From contig PNBM01000286.1 of the NCBI GenBank assembly GCA_003135995.1, forward strand, positions 18,091-23,208: a stretch of 5,118 nucleotides of DNA, written 5' to 3'. The position numbers were made by a program, and so were the translations under genes. Shown here one piece after another: positions 1 to 5,118 of this stretch. The notes under the pieces are model-generated. The model was not told the origin of the DNA. It worked only from the letters and a program-made list of their open reading frames with translations, and searched no databases. The first letter of the stretch is position 1. Each line of letters opens with the position of its first letter. This DNA comes from Ignavibacteriota bacterium. Its GTDB lineage: Bacteria; Bacteroidota; Ignavibacteria; Tepidaquicellales; Tepidaquicellaceae.

Positions 1-90
1 AAGATTCGTAAGATTCGTAAGATTCGTAAGATTCGTAAGATTCGTAAGATTCGTAAGATTCGTAAGATTCATAAGATTCATAAGATTCAT
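1..90. repeat. 9-bp tandem repeat array, ten units
   Basis: Ten head-to-tail 9-bp units fill the left edge. The first seven are AAGATTCGT and the last three (64-90) are AAGATTCAT, after which the array stops at a T-run. The array begins exactly at the window edge, so it probably continues to the left and its true copy number is unknown. The single G-to-A change is confined to the three terminal units, which suggests that variant units were themselves duplicated, as expected for slipped-strand expansion. Because the period is a multiple of three, the minus strand stays open through the whole array (see the separate entry). Function is unknown; it may simply be an intergenic minisatellite. Confidence 0.95.
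1..90 (-). other. Possible start of a repeat-encoded ORF running off the left edge
   Basis: On the minus strand an ATG at 90-88 opens a frame that reads as three Met-Asn-Leu triplets followed by seven Thr-Asn-Leu triplets and is still open at position 1. The nearest in-frame upstream stop is at 117-115, so this ATG is the first possible start. There is no Shine-Dalgarno sequence, only an A-rich leader, which is normal for the probable host group. The ORF is composed entirely of the 9-bp repeat, so it may be a translation artefact of a minisatellite; a real gene would need non-repeat coding sequence to the left. It is recorded because only the missing flank can decide it. Confidence 0.2.
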
Positions 91-130
91 TTTTTTACTA
101 CTTATATTATTTTTTTATTTGTATATATTT

Positions 131-154
131 AATCACTGATTACAATCAGTGATT
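131..154. repeat. Perfect 10-bp inverted repeat (hairpin) upstream of radA
   Basis: AATCACTGAT (131-140) and ATCAGTGATT (145-154) are exact reverse complements separated by the 4-base loop TACA. No T-run follows directly, so it is not a canonical intrinsic terminator on the plus strand. Its arms carry the same CACTGATTA word as the degenerate tandem array just downstream, so it most likely arose as one inverted unit of that array. It could also act as an operator or mRNA hairpin, but nothing in the sequence shows this. Confidence 0.8.
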
Positions 155-164
155 TAAATGATTT

Positions 165-221
165 CACTGATTATGCTGATTAAATCACAGATTAAAGTGA
201 TTACTCTAGTTACACTGATTT
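165..221. repeat. Degenerate 9-bp tandem repeat, consensus CACTGATTA
   Basis: Six 9-bp units can be laid end to end: CACTGATTA (165), TGCTGATTA (174), then a 3-base insertion, CACAGATTA (186), AAGTGATTA (195), CTCTAGTTA (204) and CACTGATTT (213). The core TGATTA is the best conserved part. Another copy of the word lies in the hairpin at 134-142. The unit sequence differs from that of the 1-90 array but the period is the same. I know of similar decayed CACTGATTA-type tracts between genes in this bacterial group, but their function is not established. Confidence 0.7.
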
Positions 222-224
222 AAT

Positions 225-236
225 AATTTCGAAATT
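225..236. repeat. 12-bp perfect palindrome in the radA leader
   Basis: AATTTCGAAATT reads the same on both strands and lies 28 bases before the radA start codon. It could be a binding site for a dimeric regulator, but a short A/T palindrome in an A/T-rich leader can easily arise by chance. No confident promoter hexamers were seen next to it. Confidence 0.35.
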
Positions 237-264
237 TAATGGGGAAGTAAAAAAATAAATATAT

Positions 265-1629
265 ATGAGTAAAGTTAAGACTAAGTTTGTTTGCCAGAAC
301 TGCGGATATTCATCTCCGCGATGGACAGGGAAGTGTCCTGAATGCGGAAACTGGAATACTTTTGTTGAAGAAATAATTGAGACGGATAAAAGAAAACTTA
401 CGAAATCATCTTCAACGAAAAGCCGGTTCGTAGATTTAAAATTAATATCTGAAATTAAAGATACAACTGAATCAAGAACAAAAATTGGTATAGAAGAGCT
501 TGACAGGGTGCTTGGCGGAGGGATTGTGAGCGGTTCTGTGATTTTAATCGGAGGTGACCCGGGAATCGGAAAATCAACTTTAATGCTTCAGATTGCCGAT
601 AAACTGAAAACACAAAAAATACTTTATGTGAGCGGCGAAGAATCGGCAATGCAGATTAAAATGAGATGTGAACGATTAAATTACAAACTCGAAAATTTTT
701 ACATTCTTTCCGAAACCGACCTTGAAATAATTTCTTCCGTTATAGAAAACGATAAACCCGATTTAGTTGTAATCGATTCTATACAAACTGTTTATAGACC
801 CGAAATAGAAAGTTCACCGGGAACAATTTCACAGCTCCGCGAGTCGACAGCTTATTTAATAAAAATTGCAAAATCATCCGGCATACCGATGTTTATAGTC
901 GGTCATATCACAAAAGACGGTTCAATTGCCGGTCCGAAAGTTATAGAGCACATGGTTGACGTGGTTTTACAGTTTGAAGGTGAAAGAACACATTTCTATA
1001 GAATATTGAGAGCAATAAAAAACAGGTTCGGCTCGACGAATGAAATCGGAATTTTCGAAATGACTGATGTTGGTTTGAGAGAAGTTCTGAATCCGAGTGA
1101 AGTGTTTCTCTCGCAAAGAAATTACGGAGCTTCGGGTTGCGTGATTTCATCAGCGATAGAAGGTACAAGACCAATTTTAATTGAAGTTCAGGCGCTTGTA
1201 ACTTCTACGAGCTATGGTTTTCCGCAAAGGACGGCAATGGGATTCGATTATAAAAGACTTAATATTTTAATTGCCGTGCTTGAAAAAAAGCTCGGGTTGT
1301 TTTTGAATAAATATGATATATTTCTTAATATTGCGGGCGGAGTGAAAATCGAAGAGCCTGCAATTGACCTCGCGGCGGCAATGTGTATGTATTCTTCGTT
1401 TAAGGATATTCCGATTGATTCGGAAACGGTGATACTCGGGGAAGTCGGACTTGCAGGGGAAATCAGGACGATTTCAAATGTAGAGAAAAGAATTAATGAA
1501 GCATCGAAGCTTGGATTTAAAAGAATTATTGTACCGAAAAATAATCTAAAAAATGTAAATATAGGGAAATATAAAATTGATGTGACAGGAGTGGAGAAAA
1601 TAAAGGATGTGGTGGAGATATTGATATAA
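265..1629 (+). CDS. radA: DNA repair protein RadA (Sms)
   Basis: RadA is a cytosolic RecA-like ATPase that promotes branch migration and processing of recombination intermediates alongside RecA. At 454 residues the protein has the usual family length and all the expected parts. An N-terminal C4 zinc finger has Cys10, Cys13, Cys24 and Cys27. The Walker A motif GDPGIGKS is at 97-104 and the Walker B segment LVVID at 167-171. The RadA signature KNRFG is at 252-256. A C-terminal Lon-like fold covers about 270-454, with EPAIDLA at 364-370 and GEVGLAGEIR at 392-401. In RadA that last domain is a scaffold and not an active protease. The ATG at 265 is the first start after an in-frame stop at 256-258; its leader is A-rich with no clear Shine-Dalgarno. 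fbp follows on the same strand after 130 bp. Nothing about the gene looks broken or transferred. Confidence 0.98.
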   Translation: MSKVKTKFVCQNCGYSSPRWTGKCPECGNWNTFVEEIIETDKRKLTKSSSTKSRFVDLKLISEIKDTTESRTKIGIEELDRVLGGGIVSGSVILIGGDPGIGKSTLMLQIADKLKTQKILYVSGEESAMQIKMRCERLNYKLENFYILSETDLEIISSVIENDKPDLVVIDSIQTVYRPEIESSPGTISQLRESTAYLIKIAKSSGIPMFIVGHITKDGSIAGPKVIEHMVDVVLQFEGERTHFYRILRAIKNRFGSTNEIGIFEMTDVGLREVLNPSEVFLSQRNYGASGCVISSAIEGTRPILIEVQALVTSTSYGFPQRTAMGFDYKRLNILIAVLEKKLGLFLNKYDIFLNIAGGVKIEEPAIDLAAAMCMYSSFKDIPIDSETVILGEVGLAGEIRTISNVEKRINEASKLGFKRIIVPKNNLKNVNIGKYKIDVTGVEKIKDVVEILI

Positions 1630-1644
1630 AGTTTTGCTGAAAAG

Positions 1645-1686
1645 AAATTTCACAGAGGAATCTCAGAGAGACACAGAGAAATTTTA
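1645..1686. repeat. CAGAG-rich intergenic repeat between radA and fbp
   Basis: The word CAGAG occurs at 1653, 1664 and 1674, giving a loose 10-11 base periodicity, inside a tract that begins AAATTTCACAGAG and ends CACAGAGAAATTTT. The two outer blocks share CACAGAG. It resembles the dispersed CACAGAG-type intergenic words seen in many environmental genomes. The tract does not form a strong hairpin and is not followed by a T-run, so I do not call it a terminator. Confidence 0.55.
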
Positions 1687-1730
1687 GGAAATTTTTATGT
1701 ATATTTTTTGGTAGTAATTAATGAGGAGTC

Positions 1731-1742
1731 TTAATTAATTAA
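1731..1742. repeat. TTAATTAATTAA palindrome in the fbp leader
   Basis: A 12-bp perfect A/T palindrome lies 17 bases before the fbp start codon, in a leader that has no Shine-Dalgarno at the usual distance; a GAGGAG at 1723-1728 is about 32 bases away, too far to serve. Part of the same word, TAATTAAT, also occurs at 1715-1722. A regulatory role is possible but unsupported. Confidence 0.3.
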
Positions 1743-1759
1743 TAAAAAAACAAATAACT

Positions 1760-2821
1760 ATGGTAAGAAAATTTACAACACTATACCGGCATATTATCGA
1801 TGAGGAGAGGAAAATACCCGAAGCAACAGGACAGCTCTCGGATTTACTTTATGATATTGCGCTTGCCTGCAAGGTGATTTCACTTGAAGTCAATAGGGCC
1901 GGACTTATCGACATTCTCGGCCTGACGGGCGAAGAAAATGTTCAGGGTGAAGCAGTAAAAAAGCTCGATGATTATTCAAATGAAATTTTAATGCATATGA
2001 TGAAACTTGGCGGACACACCTGTGCAGTTTGTTCGGAGGAAGAGGAAAATTATATACCGATGGAAGAAAAATATTTTCATCAGGAAGTTTTGAATAAATA
2101 CATATTACATTTTGACCCTCTTGACGGTTCGTCCAATATAGATGCAAATATTTCCATCGGAACAATATTTTCGATTTATAAGAGAATATCGAAAAACGGT
2201 ATTGCAACGCTCGAAGATTGTTTACAGCAGGGTTACAGGCAGGTTGCAGCAGGTTACGTGGTTTATGGCTCGAGCACGATTATGGTTTATACAGCAGGCA
2301 GGGGAGTTCACGGGTTTACACTTGACCCGTCCGTCGGTGAATTTTTGCTATCGTATGAGAATATGAAAATTCCTAAAAAATCCTCAACCTATTCCATTAA
2401 CGAAGGGAATTATTCTAAGTGGTCGAAGGGAATGCAAAATTATATTTCCTATCTTAAAGAAAAAGATAAAGATTCCGGGAGACCTTATACTGCTAGATAT
2501 GTGGGTTCACTTGTTGCTGATTTTCATAGAAATCTTTTATACGGCGGAGTATTTATTTATCCTGAGGATGATAAAAATAAAAACGGGAAATTGCGTCTGA
2601 TGTATGAAGCAAATCCGCTGAGTTATATAATCGAACAGGCGGGCGGAAGAAGTTCGAACGGAAAAGAAAGAATTCTTGACATAAAGCCGGGAAGCTTACA
2701 CCAGAGGACGCCGCTTTTCATTGGCAGCGAAGAAGATGTGCTCTTAGCGGAGAAGTTCTTGAGTGAAGAAGTTTCCAAAAATGGAGTAGATGTAAAAAAA
2801 CAGATAGAATATAAAAAATAA
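1760..2821 (+). CDS. fbp: Class I fructose-1,6-bisphosphatase
   Basis: This cytosolic, Mg2+-dependent enzyme hydrolyses fructose 1,6-bisphosphate to fructose 6-phosphate and phosphate, an irreversible step of gluconeogenesis. The 353-residue product is slightly longer than typical (about 330-340), mainly from a charged C-terminal tail. Metal-site motifs are present: the acidic run SEEEE at 92-96, DPLDGSSNID at 119-128, and YEANP at 282-286. Substrate-binding motifs RYVGSLVADFHR (246-257), YGGVFIYP (261-268) and KLRL (277-280) are intact, as is the C-terminal HQRTPLFIGS (314-323). Near the N-terminus ATGQLSDLL (22-30) matches the AMP-binding loop of allosteric FBPases, and Lys113-Tyr114 matches another AMP contact, so AMP inhibition is plausible (inference). 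The ATG at 1760 is the first start after an in-frame stop at 1736-1738. The gene is convergent with the lipoprotein gene across the repeat-rich region that follows it. Confidence 0.97.
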   Translation: MVRKFTTLYRHIIDEERKIPEATGQLSDLLYDIALACKVISLEVNRAGLIDILGLTGEENVQGEAVKKLDDYSNEILMHMMKLGGHTCAVCSEEEENYIPMEEKYFHQEVLNKYILHFDPLDGSSNIDANISIGTIFSIYKRISKNGIATLEDCLQQGYRQVAAGYVVYGSSTIMVYTAGRGVHGFTLDPSVGEFLLSYENMKIPKKSSTYSINEGNYSKWSKGMQNYISYLKEKDKDSGRPYTARYVGSLVADFHRNLLYGGVFIYPEDDKNKNGKLRLMYEANPLSYIIEQAGGRSSNGKERILDIKPGSLHQRTPLFIGSEEDVLLAEKFLSEEVSKNGVDVKKQIEYKK

Positions 2822-2846
2822 GAACCATAGAAGTTAGCACATACAA

Positions 2847-2907
2847 TTTTAAATGTTAAATTTTAAATGTTAAATAAAAGAGCAAATAAATGATACAACA
2901 TTTAAAA
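2847..2907. repeat. 14-bp tandem duplication plus inverted copy after fbp
   Basis: TTTTAAATGTTAAA occurs twice in direct tandem (2847-2860 and 2861-2874). The 10-base inverse ACATTTAAAA lies at 2898-2907, so an A/T-only hairpin with 10-bp arms and a 27-base loop is possible. It lacks G/C pairs and a T-run, so it would be a poor intrinsic terminator. The stretch 2822-2960 holds no other gene-like feature. Confidence 0.6.
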
Positions 2908-2960
2908 ATTATCAAAGAGTATGATATTAGAAATAAAATTTGTGAATGATTTAATTTATT

Positions 2961-3251
2961 CAATCCGTAGGAGTTGCATATTTATAACACACTGATTAAT
3001 ACCATTATTCAATCCGTAGGAGTTGCATATTTATAACACACAGATTAATACCATTTTTCAACTCCGGAGGAGTTGCATAATTATAGAAGTTTGATTTCCA
3101 TTTTTTCAATTCCGGAGGAGTTGCATAATTATAGAAGTTTGATTTCCATTTTTTCAACTCCGGAGGAGTTGAATATTTATAATACTCTGTTAAATACCAA
3201 GCTCAACCCCGAAGGGGTTGAATATGTTTTTGAATCCTTAATATTTACTTT
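2961..3251. repeat. Left array of REP-like palindromes, six units of 48-49 bp
   Basis: Units start at 2961, 3010, 3059, 3107, 3155 and 3204, giving periods of 49, 49, 48, 48 and 49. Each begins with a 16-17 base palindrome followed by about 31-32 A/T-rich bases. Palindrome variants: CAATCCGTAGGAGTTG in units 1 and 2, CAACTCCGGAGGAGTTG in units 3 and 5, CAATTCCGGAGGAGTTG in unit 4, and CAACCCCGAAGGGGTTG in unit 6. Between units 3/5 and unit 6 a T-A pair becomes C-G on both arms, which supports selection or copying of a stem. The intervening bases of units 3 and 4 are identical and those of units 1 and 2 differ by one base, so units were duplicated whole. The last unit fades into unrelated sequence; its end is approximate. 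No cas genes are present and this is not a CRISPR. Confidence 0.9.
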
Positions 3252-3269
3252 AATTTAAAATTAATTATT

Positions 3270-3511
3270 ATGGCAGACACATATACTCAAAAATTTTCAT
3301 AAATGAAAAAAAATGGTTGAAGGGTAAATTTTATTGGCAAGAAGGGTTCGGTGCATTTTCTTATTCAGTTAGCCAGATTGATAGAGTGATAAAATATATA
3401 AATAATCAGGTGATACATGATCAGAAGAAAACTTTTCAGGAAGAATACTTAGAGTTTTTAAAGAAATTTAAAGTGAACTATGACGAAAGATATATTTTTG
3501 ATAGCAACTGA
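3270..3511 (+). pseudogene. IS200-like / RAYT-like Y1 transposase remnant with internal deletion
   Basis: The sequence opens with ATG at 3270 reading MADTYTQ, the typical start of small (about 150-residue) IS200-family transposases of Bacteroidota, but reaches a stop at 3300-3302. In another frame, from about 3287, a continuous C-terminal half follows: INEKKW, KGKFYWQEGFGAFSYS and, to the stop at 3509-3511, KKTFQEEYLEFLKKF. The Tyr encoded at 3395-3397 in KYINNQ sits where the nucleophilic Tyr of Y1 transposases is expected. The middle, roughly 70 residues with the HUH (His-hydrophobic-His) metal site, is missing, and the two ends are out of frame. The fusion point lies in the A/T-rich 3286-3298. 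It is therefore an inactive remnant; a 64-codon frame from TTG at 3317 is only its tail. Similarity is by recognition of family motifs and was not tested by search. Confidence 0.85.
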
Positions 3512-3524
3512 ATAACAAACCGAT

Positions 3525-3671
3525 TTATAAATATTAAACCCCTTCGGGGTTTTAAATTTTTAGGATAAAGATGTTATAAATATGCAACCCCTTCGGGGTT
3601 TTAGATTTTCACGATAAAGGTGTTATAAATATATTACACCTGGCAGGGTTTAGTTATAAAAAGTAATAAAC
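3525..3671. repeat. Right array of REP-like palindromes, three inverted units of 49 bp
   Basis: Three units start with TTATAAATAT at 3525, 3574 and 3623, exactly 49 bp apart. Their palindromes are AAACCCCTTCGGGGTTT (3536-3552), AACCCCTTCGGGGTT (3586-3600) and a decayed ACACCTGGCAGGGTTT (3636-3651). Read on the minus strand they match the left array: palindrome with a GAA centre, then the tail GCATATTTATAACA. The right array is thus an inverted counterpart of the left one, and the outer G-C pair of the stem has changed to A-T on both arms in the first unit. Units 1 and 2 are followed by T-runs, so their hairpins could also end transcription. Confidence 0.88.
3536..3562 (+). terminator. Possible intrinsic terminator formed by a REP hairpin
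   Basis: A 7-bp stem, AAACCCC and GGGGTTT around a TTC loop, is followed by an A/T-rich stretch containing two T-runs. This has the form of an intrinsic terminator for plus-strand transcription through the transposase remnant. The hairpin at 3586-3600 is a second candidate. Because the stems are symmetrical they could also stop minus-strand readthrough from the lipoprotein gene. The same hairpins are units of the repeat array, so termination may be incidental. Confidence 0.4.
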
Positions 3672-3733
3672 GGATGTATTAATTATTCATTTAGATTAAA
3701 AAATAAAAAATCTTTCTGTATGTAGGAGAAAGC

Positions 3734-4792
3734 TCAATTCGGTTTTGTCAGCAACGAGTTTTTTCTGAAATCCGCTATATTATCTTTATTTATTTTAATA
3801 GAAATATTCAATGAGTTTTCGAACGATTTAATTTCTATTCCATCGAGAATTTTTTCCGTTGCAGAAGGTTTTTGTTCTTTTTTAACAGCGCTTGTAAGTT
3901 TTGAAAGCGTAATCAAACCTGAAAACAATTTATCGAGATATTCCGCCGATTTGTTATCCACGCAGGAAAACTGAACTATAAAATTCAAATCATTTTTCAT
4001 CTTTGCCGAAAATCCGATTGAATTAATTTTTTGGTAAATATTATTCATCATAATTTCGTCGGTCTTACTTAAAGAATCCGGTTTTGCATCAGTCGTATCA
4101 AAAAAATCTTTTTGATTTTCATTTTTGTTCAGTTTTGATTCTACGAAATTTGCAAATATTCCCCTGATAAAAGTTTTTTCCGTCGAAACCATAAAGAGGT
4201 CTTCTTTGTATAAAACGCCTTCTATAGCTGCCATAACCTGTGTGTTTGAAAGCAGTCCTGTTGTGGAAGTATCTCTGACATTAATCATATCTTCGATTTG
4301 TTTCGGATAATTGCTGGCGCACATTGTATAATTATCCTTAAAGAATAATAACAGGTTGTTATTTTTATACATATAAACGGAATTTCCATCAGTTCGAGGT
4401 GTTTTTAAGAATAATGTATCTTTTTCAAGAAATCCGGAAATTTTATTTTTATCAAACACGCCTTTCAATACAATTGCGTTTTCACCGAGCCAGGAATTTG
4501 AGTAATACATTTCATCGAGACCATTTGAAATTGTTGCACCGGTTGCTATTTTAAATGTATTCAAAAGATTTCCCAATGTGTTTTCAGCGGAAAGAATAGA
4601 ATCGGAAATATTTTCTTTCCAGAATTCCGTAGTGCGCATACTCTTAAAGTTAATGTACATTACAAACTGCGGATTTTGCTGAAGAAGTGCAAAATTAGAT
4701 TTTACTGATAAAGGAAGTTTCTCGTTTGTAGGTTTTACGCCGCAGGAGAAATATATAATTGAAATGAAAAGAAAAATAAATAAATTTCTCAT
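3734..4792 (-). CDS. Hypothetical lipoprotein
   Basis: I do not recognise the family. The 352-residue product begins with a signal peptide: Arg2, a hydrophobic stretch (residues 4-15) and Cys17 in the sequence YFSCG, a relaxed lipobox that would be cleaved before Cys17 and lipid-anchored, so the mature protein is probably exported to the envelope. The remainder is soluble, with alternating hydrophobic strands such as FVMYINF (43-49), NAIVLKGVF (105-113), LNFIVQF (269-275) and LNISIKI (328-334). An acidic, low-complexity linker occupies about 219-247. The halves on each side of it could be related beta-rich domains, but I cannot show this. ATG at 4792 is chosen because it places the signal peptide at the N-terminus. 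A probable permease gene lies 101 bp upstream on the same strand; a functional link is only a guess. Confidence 0.85.
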   Translation of the reverse strand: MRNLFIFLFISIIYFSCGVKPTNEKLPLSVKSNFALLQQNPQFVMYINFKSMRTTEFWKENISDSILSAENTLGNLLNTFKIATGATISNGLDEMYYSNSWLGENAIVLKGVFDKNKISGFLEKDTLFLKTPRTDGNSVYMYKNNNLLLFFKDNYTMCASNYPKQIEDMINVRDTSTTGLLSNTQVMAAIEGVLYKEDLFMVSTEKTFIRGIFANFVESKLNKNENQKDFFDTTDAKPDSLSKTDEIMMNNIYQKINSIGFSAKMKNDLNFIVQFSCVDNKSAEYLDKLFSGLITLSKLTSAVKKEQKPSATEKILDGIEIKSFENSLNISIKINKDNIADFRKNSLLTKPN

Positions 4793-4832
4793 TAAAATGA
4801 CTGATATAATTAAATAGAATCTTCCACTTATT

Positions 4833-4876
4833 TTAAAACCTCACCCCTGCCCCTTTCCTGACAGGAGAGGGGTTAA
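4833..4876. repeat. CCCCTTTCCT...AGGAGAGGGG hairpin repeat between the minus-strand genes
   Basis: The arms CCCCTTTCCT (4850-4859) and AGGAGAGGGG (4863-4872) can pair over ten positions, with one T-G mismatch/wobble, around a 3-base loop. They are preceded by CCTCACCCCTG (4839-4849). This C-rich block stands out sharply from the A/T-rich surroundings and looks like the dispersed CCTCACCCCTGCCCCTCTCC type of intergenic element known from many genomes. On the minus strand the hairpin is not immediately followed by a T-run; GGTTTTAAAA comes about nine bases later. It is therefore at best a weak terminator for the permease gene. Confidence 0.7.
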
Positions 4877-4893
4877 AAAATCATATGAATAAT

Positions 4894-5118
4894 TTAATAA
4901 TCTTTCTTTTTAAAATACCAGATTGATAATGAAAGCATTGTAAACATAAATAATAATGATGTATATACCGGCTGATATGAATCCACAGGACTGCCGCTCA
5001 CAATATTAGCAGTAATGATATTTATATCAGATGGTTTCGGAAGAATATAATAAAAGAAATTAATAATAAACCGGATTGCATCACTTTTCACAAAAGTAAA
5101 TATCGTCTGTTCCCTCAT
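4894..5118 (-). CDS. C-terminal end of a probable ABC-2 type transporter permease (partial)
   Basis: Only the last 74 codons are in the window. The ATG at the very edge (5118-5116) is probably an internal Met, because the fragment looks like a C-terminus. It shows FIINFFYYILPKPSDIN (residues 17-33), an extracytoplasmic-looking loop, a single clear membrane segment at about 50-68 and a basic end KKKDY. That order, a segment with YYILP followed by a last helix and a short basic tail such as RRRDF, is typical of ABC-2 permeases, the membrane subunit that works with a separate ATPase to export a substrate. The substrate cannot be told. The stop at 4894-4896 is followed by the C-rich hairpin and then the lipoprotein gene on the same strand. 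Confidence 0.6.
   Translation of the reverse strand: MREQTIFTFVKSDAIRFIINFFYYILPKPSDINIITANIVSGSPVDSYQPVYTSLLFMFTMLSLSIWYFKKKDY

Noticed and set aside
455..649. Minus-strand open frame inside radA, and similar ones at 941-1174 and 1905-2207
   Set aside because: They lie wholly opposite the well-conserved radA and fbp genes and their products show no family features.
1704..1710. Bacteroidota-type promoter (TTTG at -33) before fbp
   Set aside because: The TTTTTTG is not followed at the right distance by a TAnnTTTG element, so the match is only a T-run in A/T-rich DNA.
2142..2366. Plus-strand open frame inside fbp, and another at 4125-4310 opposite the lipoprotein gene
   Set aside because: Both are overlapped by better supported genes in another frame and have no recognisable motifs.
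2961..3251. CRISPR array, suggested by regular short palindromic repeats with about 31-base spacers
   Set aside because: The spacers are not unique: two are identical and two nearly identical. The repeats vary, an inverted set lies nearby with the transposase remnant between, and no cas gene is seen.
3317..3511. Independent 64-codon gene starting at TTG 3317
   Set aside because: Its sequence is the C-terminal part of an IS200-like transposase and the frame continues upstream of the TTG with family sequence (INEKKW), so it is the tail of a broken gene.
3692..3713. Terminator for the minus-strand lipoprotein gene from AGATT...AATCT
   Set aside because: The stem is only five A/T-rich pairs around a long A-rich loop, too weak to call.

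Overview
The window reads as chromosomal DNA of a low-GC, Gram-negative bacterium of the Bacteroidota/Ignavibacteriota/Chlorobi group. The lineage call is an inference from four things: A-rich gene leaders without a Shine-Dalgarno sequence, a lipoprotein with a short Bacteroidota-like signal peptide, the style of the transposase remnant, and CAACCCCGAAGGGGTTG-type intergenic palindromes. No rRNA, tRNA or lineage marker proves it.

Layout, left to right. Positions 1-264 carry two different 9-bp repeat tracts: a near-perfect tandem array (1-90) and a decayed CACTGATTA-type array with a perfect hairpin (131-221). They are followed by radA (265-1629, +), the DNA repair/branch-migration ATPase, and then, after a 130-bp gap with a CAGAG-rich repeat, fbp (1760-2821, +), a complete class I fructose-1,6-bisphosphatase. 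The right end holds two minus-strand genes: an unrecognised lipoprotein (3734-4792) and, upstream of it, the C-terminal end of a probable ABC-2 type permease that runs off the window (4894-5118).

The most interesting part is the 912-bp region between the convergent fbp and lipoprotein genes. It contains the remnant of a small IS200-like / REP-associated-type (RAYT-like) Y1 transposase (3270-3511) whose N-terminal seven residues and C-terminal half survive around an internal deletion that removed the HUH region. The remnant lies between two arrays of REP-like palindromes with a 48-49 bp period: six units on the left (2961-3251) and three on the right (3525-3671). The right-hand units are inverted relative to the left-hand ones, so the shared tail GTTGCATATTTATAACA points towards the transposase from both sides. 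Base changes in the stems are partly compensatory. This resembles a degenerate REP/RAYT locus rather than a CRISPR array.

The housekeeping genes radA and fbp have no evident functional link. The rest of the window is notable for how many separate short intergenic repeat families occupy almost every gap.
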